A DNA stretch of 64,000 nucleotides from Acidobacteriota bacterium (GTDB lineage: Bacteria > Acidobacteriota > Terriglobia > Terriglobales > Acidobacteriaceae), in contig JACPYL010000008.1 of NCBI GenBank assembly GCA_016196065.1, positions 248,001 through 312,000 of the forward strand, given 5' to 3'. The position numbers and the translations under genes are program-made. Numbering within the stretch: the stretch's first letter is position 1; the number at the start of each line of letters is the position of its first letter. This document shows positions 8,972-16,289 of the stretch, one piece after another. A model generated the notes under the pieces. It did not search any database. It was not told where the DNA came from and saw only the letters and a list, made by a program, of their open reading frames with translations.

Positions 8972-10637
8972 GCTAACGCGATGGTGGACCGCCGTGCGGG
9001 AGCACTTCCGGCACGGGCTGGGCACCAAGTTGATCGGATTGTTACTGGGAGCGATGATCGTCATTTTTGCGCTCCTGGGATACCTCACCATCCGGCTTCA
9101 CCGCCAACATCTTGACGCGGCCGCGTTGCAGAGCGCGGAACGGATCAGCGACGTCATCAAGCGCAGCACGATGTACTCCATGATGCGCAACGATCGTGAA
9201 GGCCTGTACCACTCCATGGCAACGATGGCGAACGAGCCGGGAGTGGTGCGTGTGCGGATTTTCGATCGCGAGGGGCGCATCACCTATTCCACCGAACCCA
9301 CCGAACTCAGCCATGGCGTGGATAAGAATGCTGAGGCTTGCTACGGCTGTCATGCACAGCAACAACCGCTCTCGAAACTGAACCGCCCAGACCGCTTCCG
9401 TGTGTATCGCAACGGGGGTGGGGCGCGGGTGCTTGCGATCATTACGCCGATTGAGAACCAGGCCGAATGTTCGAACGCTGCCTGCCATGCGCATCCCGAA
9501 AGCCAGCAGATTCTGGGAGTGCTCGACACCCATATGTCACTCGCGCGCGCCGATCAGCAGCTCGCACAGAGCACGTGGCAGATGCTGGCGTACGATCTGC
9601 TCGCGATGATTGCGATCGCGGTGCTCAGCTGGCTTTTCATCTGGAAGATGGTGGACCGCCCCCTCAAGCAGTTGGAAGAAGGAACGGAGCGGCTGAGCAA
9701 GGGCGAGTTGGGATACCAGATTGAATTGCCATCGCAGGATCAAATCGGCGACCTGGCATCGTCATTCAATACGATGAGCATGCAGTTGCATGGCGCCAAT
9801 GAAGAACTGGTTTCATGGACGCGCACGCTCGAAGATCGCGTGGAACAGAAGACCCGCGAGTTGCGCCGCGCCTATGACGAAGTCCTGCATGTCGAGACCA
9901 TGTCATCGTTGGGAAAAATGGCCGCCGTGGTGGCGCACGAGATCAACAATCCCCTCTCGGGGATTCTTACCTATTCGAAGCTGCTTAAGAAGTGGGTCGA
10001 TCAGGACGAAACTGGCGCCGCCAGAAAAGAAGAGGCCATCCAGTGCCTCGATCTGATTACGTCCGAGAGCCGGCGATGCGGGGACCTGGTGAAGAGCCTG
10101 CTGAGTTTCTCGCGCCAAGGCCCCATGAACGTGCAGCCCACGGACATCAATAAGGTTGTGCAGCAATGCGTTCTGCTTCTGCGGCACAACCTGGAGCATG
10201 CCTCAATCCAGCTGAACCTGGGCGTGGCCGACGGACTTCCCCTCTTGCAGTGTGACCCATCCCAGATTGAGCAAGTGTTGCTGGCCTTGATCGTGAATGC
10301 GATGGACGCGATGCCGCGCGGCGGAAATTTATGGCTGGGCACGAAATTGTCGAACGACGGCGCCCGGGTGGCAATCACCGTACGCGATGACGGCGGCGGG
10401 ATCGCTCCCGATATCCTTCCCAAGATATTCGACCCCTTTGTGACCACAAAAGAGCATGGCCACGGTACAGGACTGGGGTTGGCGGTGAGCCGCAGCATCG
10501 TCGAACGGCATAGCGGCAAGATTGGTGTGCAATCGGAATTGGGGAAAGGCACTACGGTGACCATCACACTGCCGGCACCGAGAGCAAGCATAGCAACGGA
10601 TGCTATTTTGACGGGCGCGGAGGGGAGAACGAGGTGA
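8958..10637 (+). CDS. Membrane sensor histidine kinase with two haem-binding-type motifs
   Basis: A 559-residue kinase. Its N-terminal transmembrane helix (about 23-45) and a second one (about 209-229) flank a periplasmic domain. That domain contains C128-x2-C131-H132 and C171-x4-C176-H177, the spacing of covalent c-type haem sites (the second has the wider CX4CH form). A HAMP linker (about 231-283) is followed by a coiled coil and the phosphoacceptor motif with H327 (AHEINNPL). The ATPase domain has N, G1 (DDGGGI) and G2 (GTGLGL) boxes. The likely role is to sense redox state or a haem ligand and signal to the NtrC-type regulator downstream. The ATG overlapping hybB was chosen because upstream sequence reads as hybB in another frame. 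Confidence 0.88.
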   Translation: MPETELTRWWTAVREHFRHGLGTKLIGLLLGAMIVIFALLGYLTIRLHRQHLDAAALQSAERISDVIKRSTMYSMMRNDREGLYHSMATMANEPGVVRVRIFDREGRITYSTEPTELSHGVDKNAEACYGCHAQQQPLSKLNRPDRFRVYRNGGGARVLAIITPIENQAECSNAACHAHPESQQILGVLDTHMSLARADQQLAQSTWQMLAYDLLAMIAIAVLSWLFIWKMVDRPLKQLEEGTERLSKGELGYQIELPSQDQIGDLASSFNTMSMQLHGANEELVSWTRTLEDRVEQKTRELRRAYDEVLHVETMSSLGKMAAVVAHEINNPLSGILTYSKLLKKWVDQDETGAARKEEAIQCLDLITSESRRCGDLVKSLLSFSRQGPMNVQPTDINKVVQQCVLLLRHNLEHASIQLNLGVADGLPLLQCDPSQIEQVLLALIVNAMDAMPRGGNLWLGTKLSNDGARVAITVRDDGGGIAPDILPKIFDPFVTTKEHGHGTGLGLAVSRSIVERHSGKIGVQSELGKGTTVTITLPAPRASIATDAILTGAEGRTR

Positions 10638-12001
10638 CCACTGTGATTACAACCGGAAGGCTGCTGATTGTGGACGACGAGTTGAGCGTGCGCGATTCGC
10701 TCGCCAAGTGGTTTCACGAAGAAGGCTACGACGTTGGGACTGCCGAAGAGGCGAACAGCGCTCTCACGCGACTCGCGGAACACAAGTGGGACGCAGCCCT
10801 GGTCGACATCAAGATGCGCGGTACGGACGGAATCGAGTTGCAGAAACGCATGCACGAGATCGATCCGGACATGATCGTCATCATGATGACTGGCTATGCG
10901 TCGGTAGATACGGCCGTTACGGCGCTGAAAAACGGCGCGTACGACTATGTCACTAAGCCGCTCGATCCGGATGAAATCTCGCACCTGGTGAAGAAGGCGC
11001 TGGCGCACAAGCGCACCGAGGAAGAGAACGTCCGGCTGCGCGAGACAGTGGCAGAAGTGGCTCGTCCCGAAGAAATCATCGGGGAGAGCGAACCCATGCA
11101 GCATGTCTTCCACGCCATCGAAACCGTAGGGCCAACCGACGCCACGGTTCTCGTCACCGGGGAAAGCGGTACGGGAAAAGAATTGGTGGCGCGCGCGATT
11201 CATCACGCCAGCCCGCGGCGCTTTCATCCCCTGGTGGTGATTCATTGCGGAGCGTTGACGGAAACCTTGCTGGAAAGCGAACTCTTCGGACATGAAAAAG
11301 GCGCGTTCACCGGAGCGCAATATCGCAAGAAAGGCAAGTTTGAAATCGCCGAGGGTGGGACAGTTTTCCTCGACGAAATCGGCGACATCAGCCTGAAGAC
11401 GCAGACAGATCTACTGCGGGTCCTGCAGGAGCATGAGATCGTGCGCGTGGGCAGTACGCAGCCCATCAAGGTAGATTTCCGGTGTGTGGCGGCAACCAAC
11501 AAGAACCTGGAGTTGTTGATTGAAGAAGGAAAGTTTCGTCCCGACCTGTTTTACCGGCTGAACGTATTCCGCATCGAGTTGCCGCCGCTGCGCGATCGTG
11601 CCGACGATATTCCCCTGCTGGTAAACCACTTTGTCCGCAAGTTCTCGCAGCAAATGAACAAGAAGATCAATCGCGTGTCTCCCGCCGCGATGGCATTGCT
11701 GCAGCAACAGCCCTGGGCCGGCAACATCCGTGAACTGGAAAACGCGATCGAGCGGGCGATGGTGGTGGCGCAGGAGCCGGAAATTCGCGAGCAGGATTTC
11801 GCCTTCAAGATCGTGGTGAATCTGGTTCCGAATGGCGGTCCAAAGTCATTGGACGACGTAGAGAAGGCGCACATCCAGCGCGTGCTGGAACAATGCGGAT
11901 GGAATCAGACGCGGGCGGCGGAAGTGCTGGGGATTGACCGCGTCACACTGCACCACAAAGTAAAGCGATACGGCTGGAGTAAGCCCGTCGAAACAAGATG
12001 A
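10634..12001 (+). CDS. NtrC-family sigma-54-dependent response regulator
   Basis: A 455-residue activator. The receiver domain (about 8-125) has the DD pair at 14-15, phosphoacceptor D58 and the conserved K (TKPLD) near residue 108. The AAA+ domain (about 145-375) has Walker A (GESGTGKE), the intact GAFTGA loop that contacts sigma-54, Walker B (GGTVFLDEIGD) and an arginine finger region. A Fis-type helix-turn-helix closes the protein (about 415-450, RAAEVLGIDRVTLHHKVKRYG). It starts with GTG, overlapping the kinase stop, behind GGGGAGAACGAG. It is the evident partner of the haem-type kinase. No clear sigma-54 promoter (TGGCAC-N5-TTGC) was found by eye near this cluster, so its targets are unknown. 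Confidence 0.93.
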   Translation: MTTVITTGRLLIVDDELSVRDSLAKWFHEEGYDVGTAEEANSALTRLAEHKWDAALVDIKMRGTDGIELQKRMHEIDPDMIVIMMTGYASVDTAVTALKNGAYDYVTKPLDPDEISHLVKKALAHKRTEEENVRLRETVAEVARPEEIIGESEPMQHVFHAIETVGPTDATVLVTGESGTGKELVARAIHHASPRRFHPLVVIHCGALTETLLESELFGHEKGAFTGAQYRKKGKFEIAEGGTVFLDEIGDISLKTQTDLLRVLQEHEIVRVGSTQPIKVDFRCVAATNKNLELLIEEGKFRPDLFYRLNVFRIELPPLRDRADDIPLLVNHFVRKFSQQMNKKINRVSPAAMALLQQQPWAGNIRELENAIERAMVVAQEPEIREQDFAFKIVVNLVPNGGPKSLDDVEKAHIQRVLEQCGWNQTRAAEVLGIDRVTLHHKVKRYGWSKPVETR

Positions 12002-12546
12002 AAATGCTGAACCTGCTGCCGATCGGAAATTTCGACGAGCGGCTGTTGCGTGAAGCAGCTCCAGCGCTCGCCGATGCGTTCCATGTAGGATGTCGGATTC
12101 TCGACACCCGTGTGGATCCGCAGTTCGCATTTCATCGCGAGCGGCAGCAATATCACTCCTCGGAAATTTTGCAGGCCATGCAGGAGCATGCCAACCGCGG
12201 CGCATGGCGCGTGCTGGGTGTCACCGGCGTCGACCTGTACATTCCAATTCTGACGTTTGTATTTGGCGAAGCTCAGATGGGCGGACCCTGCGCAGTGGTT
12301 TCGTTTCATCGTCTCATGCAGGAGTTTTATGGCTTGCCGGCGGATCCCAAGGTGCTGGTCGACCGCCTCGTCAAGGAAGCGGTGCATGAAGTTGGCCATA
12401 CTCTGGACCTGACACACTGCGAAGACTATTCCTGTGCCATGGCGCCTTCTCATGCCGTGGAATGGATCGACTTAAAGGAAGCGACGCTCTGTCGCGACTG
12501 CCGGCAACAGGCGATGGAAGTAACCGGGGCACCCCAACATTCGTAG
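11998..12546 (+). CDS. amzA: Archaemetzincin family zinc metalloprotease
   Basis: A 182-residue protein with the archaemetzincin zinc site H130-E-x-x-H134 and a third histidine at H140. The structural-zinc cysteines are C141, C146, C165 and C168 (HCEDYSCAM ... CRDC). This combination is diagnostic for archaemetzincins, putative aminopeptidase-like metalloproteases found in archaea, vertebrates and scattered bacteria. There is no signal peptide, so it is cytoplasmic. Its ATG overlaps the response-regulator stop as ATGA, which places it in the redox/two-component operon. Why a protease is tied to that operon is not known. Confidence 0.92.
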   Translation: MKMLNLLPIGNFDERLLREAAPALADAFHVGCRILDTRVDPQFAFHRERQQYHSSEILQAMQEHANRGAWRVLGVTGVDLYIPILTFVFGEAQMGGPCAVVSFHRLMQEFYGLPADPKVLVDRLVKEAVHEVGHTLDLTHCEDYSCAMAPSHAVEWIDLKEATLCRDCRQQAMEVTGAPQHS

Positions 12547-12871
12547 CATTGTTGCATTCCGCCACTACAAATCCAACTGCAGTGACGAGGCTTGCCTCGT
12601 CTCCGTTTGAGGCAAGGAACGAAGTGAGCCGCGTCTCTGCAACATGATTTCTGACGCCCAAGGATTTCGTGATGACGAAAGTTCGGCGGCAGCGACTAAC
12701 CTCCGTCGGCGAAGTCGTGCGGCCGTGAGTCTCCCATCCGACCCGACCCGGTAACATCCATGGAGTCAAGCAGCTGACTCGGCATCAATAAGGTGGGACA
12801 TTCGGCCTGTTGCGTGCACTGCCAAGGACACTCTCTGGCCGATGTTTTGAAAGAGTAGATGGGATGTATCC
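12547..12871. other. Intergenic region with one REP-type hairpin
   Basis: 325 bases. The only clear structure is the perfect hairpin at 12584-12601. No gene is supported. Confidence 0.45.
12584..12601. repeat. REP-type hairpin GACGAGGC-TT-GCCTCGTC
   Basis: A perfect inverted repeat with eight-base arms and a TT loop. It is followed by related GAGGCAAGG and GCCGCGTCTC fragments up to about 12643, and is of the same family as 6030-6047. Confidence 0.6.
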
Positions 12872-13135
12872 ATGCTGCGCAAGTGCGCCAACCCAGCCTG
12901 CATCGTACCCTTCCGTTCCTTGCGTGAAGGCAAACTCTTTATCGCGGAAGCTCCTCACAGCGTTCCCGACGCATTGTCTGACGGTCTCCGAAAGAGGGCG
13001 CCCAGGCGGGAACATTTCTGGCTATGCCAGGCGTGTTCCGGCCACTTCACGCTTCGCTTCGACGTCGCTCTGGGAATGATGACGGTGCCACTGAACCGCG
13101 ACCCGCGCCCAACCTGGGTGACGGCGTTAGCCTGA
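12872..13135 (+). CDS. Small zinc-ribbon protein
   Basis: An 87-residue protein with two CxxC-type metal pairs: C5-x4-C10 at the N-terminus (RKCANPAC) and C52-x2-C55 (LCQAC), about 40 residues apart. This is the layout of a small zinc ribbon. Proteins beginning MLRKCANPxC with an xFWLCxxC second knuckle are, to my recollection, frequent in Acidobacteriota. The function is unknown; a nucleic-acid or regulatory role is only a guess. GATGGGA lies upstream as a modest ribosome-binding site. The next gene, also cysteine-bearing, follows after 34 bases, so the pair may be co-transcribed. Confidence 0.65.
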   Translation: MLRKCANPACIVPFRSLREGKLFIAEAPHSVPDALSDGLRKRAPRREHFWLCQACSGHFTLRFDVALGMMTVPLNRDPRPTWVTALA

Positions 13136-13169
13136 CCAACAGAACCTGATGATCTGGAAAGGAAAGCCT

Positions 13170-13652
13170 ATGGATCGCGATCAAGCGACTGGTATGTCGT
13201 GCGGCGTATGCGGTATCGAAACGAAGCGGCATGCCGGATGGTTTCTAGTGATGGAGAATTGCTGGCTCGACCGAGTGAAGGTACTGTCTTGGAATCCGGT
13301 ACTGGCGCGAGAGGGTCGCATCCGCGCTGTGTGCGGCAAGGTTCACTTGAAGATCATGCTTACCCACTGGCTCAATTGCGCCAACCTGCAGCTCATGGCC
13401 GGAGGAACCGCGCCCCTGCCGGCGGACATGAATGTTGCACGGTCTCGCTACGCCAGCTTTTCAGCGGGACGAGTGTTAGGAGAATTGGCCGTAGAGCGAG
13501 AATGGCTCTCCCCGGTTTGGACCGGGTCGCCCGAAACGATGGAGTGCATCCTGGATGCACTCATCGGAGAGACTGACGCTCAATCGCAAGCTCTCAAGGT
13601 GACATCCCTCGAAAATTTGGTGGGATATTCGCGGGACTATGCGTTCCGATAG
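13170..13652 (+). CDS. Cysteine-containing hypothetical protein
   Basis: A 160-residue soluble protein. Its N-terminus has a CxxC knuckle (SCGVCGIETKRHAGW, C11 and C14), further cysteines at about 31, 55 and 69, and a histidine-bearing stretch (VCGKVHLKIMLTHWL). It could therefore bind one metal ion. I do not recognise a named family. AAAGGA six bases upstream fixes the second in-frame ATG as the start. It follows the small zinc-ribbon gene on the same strand. Confidence 0.6.
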   Translation: MDRDQATGMSCGVCGIETKRHAGWFLVMENCWLDRVKVLSWNPVLAREGRIRAVCGKVHLKIMLTHWLNCANLQLMAGGTAPLPADMNVARSRYASFSAGRVLGELAVEREWLSPVWTGSPETMECILDALIGETDAQSQALKVTSLENLVGYSRDYAFR

Positions 13653-13907
13653 GAAGTCAACGGCTGAGAGTCCAGCACCTGGATCTGAACTTTCCATTCG
13701 CGCCAGTCCTTCTCTACGCTGCCGCCATGGCGTCGGGTCACCGAACGGCATGCGTGTCCCCGCCAGAATGAGCGCAGGATGAGTGTGTCGCACAGGGCCG
13801 TCGTTACATCCGTAATGATGCGATTCTCGACTCCGTCCATTAAGATTCGCCGATAAGGAAATGAAATCCACAATCTACCAACGTGACGGCAGGGGGAAGA
13901 CTTCCAC

Positions 13908-15173
13908 ATGCACCGAGCCCGGAATATCGTGGCCTTTGTTGTACTCTTTGCGGGAATCTGTTTCGGCCAGAATGTAAGTTCTTCTGACCAGGAAACCATC
14001 CATCTACTGGTCCAGCAAGTCAAAGAACTTCAGGAAAAGGTGAGCGCCCTGGAAGCAAAGCAGGGTAGCCAACCTGCGCCGCCGGCTGAAGCCAAGTCGG
14101 CCATGGTGCAACCTGCGCAGGAACCGAGTGAAATGCAGCAACCCGCTGCATTCGATCTCCACGAAGTGCACGGCATCCAATGGCGCGGCTTCGGCGAAGT
14201 CAACTACAAGGCTCTGGATCAGCGACAGCCGGAACTCGGGACTTTCGGTTTTGTGCCCGGTTCTGCCGCTAATTTCTATACTGGCGATTTCGATCTGTTC
14301 CTCACATCGAAGATCACCGACAAAACGAGCGTGCTTGCCGAACTTGTTTTCGGACAAGGCGATGCCCAAAGCTTCGATGTCGACCTGGAACGAGTGTTAC
14401 TGAAGTATGACTACAACGATCACCTGAAAATGTCATTCGGGCGATACCACACCGGCATCGGTTACTACAACACGGCCTTCCACAGCGGGAAATGGTTGCA
14501 GACGACAGCAGACCGGCCGCTGATCATGGAATTTGCCAACGATGGCGGCCTATTGCCGACCCAGGCCGTGGGCGTATCCATGACCGGATTGATCCCATCA
14601 GGAAAGCTTGGCCTGAATTACACCTTTGAATATGGGTCCAGCGACACGATCCGCCCGGAAGTCGACATCAACGACGGGGAGGTGGACGAGAACAACGGCA
14701 ACCACTTCAACGTTGGATTCTTTGTCCGTCCCGATGCGATTCCCGGATTGCAGATTGGCGCTTCGGTGTATCACGACAAGATCAGCGACTTCAATCGCGG
14801 GCCTTCGGTCCGGCTTGGACAAACCATCACCAACGTCCACGCCGTTTATGTTGCGCGCGGCGTTGAATTCCTCAGCGAAGGATTTCTCATCCATCACGCC
14901 TATGAGGAGCACGGCCCGGTCTACAACACTTCATCGTTTTACGCACAGATATCGAAAAGCTTTGCGCGGTATCGGCCATTTTTCCGCTACCAGTACATCA
15001 ACGCAAACCCAGACAGTCTCTTTGAAGACGTAGGCCTTCGCCATGGACCATCGTTTGGCGCGCGTTACGACTTCAACGACAGCGTGGCCCTCAAAGCCCA
15101 GCTGGATCACACATTTCGCAAAGGTGAGCCCGACTTGAACGGACTGCAACTACAGTTGGCATTTACTTTCTAA
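13908..15173 (+). CDS. Outer-membrane beta-barrel porin with N-terminal coiled coil
   Basis: A 421-residue protein. A signal peptide (about 1-20, ending CFGQ) is followed by a short coiled coil (about 26-50, TIHLLVQQVKELQEKVSAL) and a proline/alanine linker. A beta-barrel of roughly 300 residues rich in alternating aromatic strands follows, ending in the terminal phenylalanine (LAFTF) required for outer-membrane assembly. A coiled coil before the barrel is typical of OprP/OprO-like porins, which trimerise. The next gene, eight bases on, encodes a small phosphate-binding-protein-like export, so the pair may act in uptake of phosphate or another oxyanion. The substrate is not determined by sequence. 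Confidence 0.8.
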   Translation: MHRARNIVAFVVLFAGICFGQNVSSSDQETIHLLVQQVKELQEKVSALEAKQGSQPAPPAEAKSAMVQPAQEPSEMQQPAAFDLHEVHGIQWRGFGEVNYKALDQRQPELGTFGFVPGSAANFYTGDFDLFLTSKITDKTSVLAELVFGQGDAQSFDVDLERVLLKYDYNDHLKMSFGRYHTGIGYYNTAFHSGKWLQTTADRPLIMEFANDGGLLPTQAVGVSMTGLIPSGKLGLNYTFEYGSSDTIRPEVDINDGEVDENNGNHFNVGFFVRPDAIPGLQIGASVYHDKISDFNRGPSVRLGQTITNVHAVYVARGVEFLSEGFLIHHAYEEHGPVYNTSSFYAQISKSFARYRPFFRYQYINANPDSLFEDVGLRHGPSFGARYDFNDSVALKAQLDHTFRKGEPDLNGLQLQLAFTF

Positions 15174-15181
15174 GGACTGAA

Positions 15182-15658
15182 ATGACATCAAGGAGATTGC
15201 AAAGGAATGTCTTCGTCCTGCTGCTCGTTCTTTCTTGCGCGCTGCGGGGCTTCGCGCAGGAGAGAAAGATCGCGGTGGTCGTCAATGCGAACAACGGAGT
15301 ATCTACTCTGACGACAGCCGAATTGCGCAAACTATTTGCCGGAGAGAAACGCTCATGGCCGGGTGGTCAACCCGTGAAACTCTTTGTGAGAGCGATCGGG
15401 ACGCCTGAGCACATTGCGCTTCTAAAACTGCTCGGCATGTCGGACGCGGAGTACAAGAAACACTGGACCGAACAGGTGTTCCGGGGCGAAGCCCAATCGG
15501 AACCGGCAACCCTTCCTTCCAATGGAATGCAACTGGAAGCAGTGCGGTCTTTTGCCGGCGCGATTGCTTTGATGCCCATCGACGACGTCAAAGCAGGCGT
15601 CAAGGTTGTCAAAGTCGATGGGCACTTGCCCGGGGAAGCAACCTACTCTCTGGAGTAG
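15182..15658 (+). CDS. Small exported PBP-like (PstS-related) protein
   Basis: A 158-residue precursor with a signal peptide (about 1-25, ending GFAQ). The rest matches the single-lobe PBP-like domain annotated in many genomes as phosphate ABC transporter substrate-binding protein, with motifs TAELRKLFAGEKRSWPGG near residue 44 and a GAIALMPID segment near residue 126. It is about half the length of a true PstS, so it is unlikely to be a stand-alone ABC binding protein. It follows the porin gene after eight bases and is probably in the same operon. A periplasmic accessory role is plausible. Confidence 0.75.
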   Translation: MTSRRLQRNVFVLLLVLSCALRGFAQERKIAVVVNANNGVSTLTTAELRKLFAGEKRSWPGGQPVKLFVRAIGTPEHIALLKLLGMSDAEYKKHWTEQVFRGEAQSEPATLPSNGMQLEAVRSFAGAIALMPIDDVKAGVKVVKVDGHLPGEATYSLE

Positions 15659-15727
15659 TTCGTCGCTCCCGAGGGGGGAGTGCGGCGCCTTCCGTCCGGA
15701 ATTCGCGCCGACACTCCACGATCCGGC

Positions 15728-15982
15728 CTAGTTCGCGTAGTAGGCGGCGTTGATTTCCAGATATTCTTTCTTGTCTTCGGGCAGTTCATCCGCGGTAAAA
15801 ATGGCGTCGGAACCGCACACCGGAATGCATGCGCCACAATCGATGCAGCCTACGGGATCGACGTAGAGCTGGGTAGCGGCGGCAAACTTTTCCTCGTCTC
15901 CCTTGGGATGAATGCAATCGGTGGGGCAAACGTCGACACAGAGCAGATCCTTAATACAGTTATCGGTAATTACGTAGGCCAT
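15728..15982 (-). CDS. 7Fe-type ferredoxin
   Basis: An 84-residue soluble ferredoxin. Cysteines are at 9, 15, 19 and 23, then 46, 49, 52 and 56. The second motif is a regular CxxCxxCxxxC. The first lacks the second cysteine of the usual CxxC pair (D instead), as in ferredoxins with one 3Fe-4S and one 4Fe-4S cluster. It probably carries electrons in the cytoplasm. The ribosome-binding site AGGAGAGGG is strong. Two CRP/FNR-like dyads lie upstream at 16049 and 16094. It is convergent with the PBP-like gene. Confidence 0.9.
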   Translation of the reverse strand: MAYVITDNCIKDLLCVDVCPTDCIHPKGDEEKFAAATQLYVDPVGCIDCGACIPVCGSDAIFTADELPEDKKEYLEINAAYYAN

Positions 15983-16048
15983 GACCCTCTCCTGAACCCT
16001 CTATCACCAGGTTCTGCTTCAACTTACCCTTCGGATGACGCAGGGGGC

Positions 16049-16064
16049 AGTGACTTCCATCACA
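16049..16064. promoter_or_regulatory. CRP/FNR-like dyad AGTGA-N6-TCACA
   Basis: AGTGACTTCCATCACA matches nine of ten half-site positions. It lies 67 bases upstream of the ferredoxin start, close to the spacing (66) of the dyad before nuoI at 37615. Confidence 0.4.
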
Positions 16065-16093
16065 AAAGATTGTGCGCATCAGGCACACGGGCT

Positions 16094-16109
16094 TGTGACC
16101 GGCGTCACT
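16094..16109. promoter_or_regulatory. CRP/FNR-like dyad TGTGA-N6-TCACT
   Basis: TGTGACCGGCGTCACT matches nine of ten half-site positions. It is the second such dyad in front of the ferredoxin gene (112 bases upstream) and lies about 180 bases before the CocE-type hydrolase on the other strand. Confidence 0.4.
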
Positions 16110-16289
16110 GCGGCCTTGAATGCGTGATTGGTACAAGGGTCGCAAGGAAATTCAGGCTGGTGCCCGGCCTTACTCCACGACCCCACAAAGCCGCCTCTCA
16201 GCGGCGGGCCGGGCACGCGTAGTACGCTCCCCGACAGTCCTTCCCATTCGTGCAATGCGTCAACGTCTGCTGGTATGATTTTCGCCTCC

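Noticed and set aside
6354-12001. A hydrogenase or molybdoenzyme operon
   Set aside because: Only accessory-type subunits (HybA/HybB-like) are present. No large or small catalytic subunit and no maturation genes were found in the window.
6012-13907. Sigma-54 promoters for the NtrC-type regulator
   Set aside because: No TGGCAC-N5-TTGC match good enough to report was seen by eye upstream of the cytochrome, hybA-like or porin genes.
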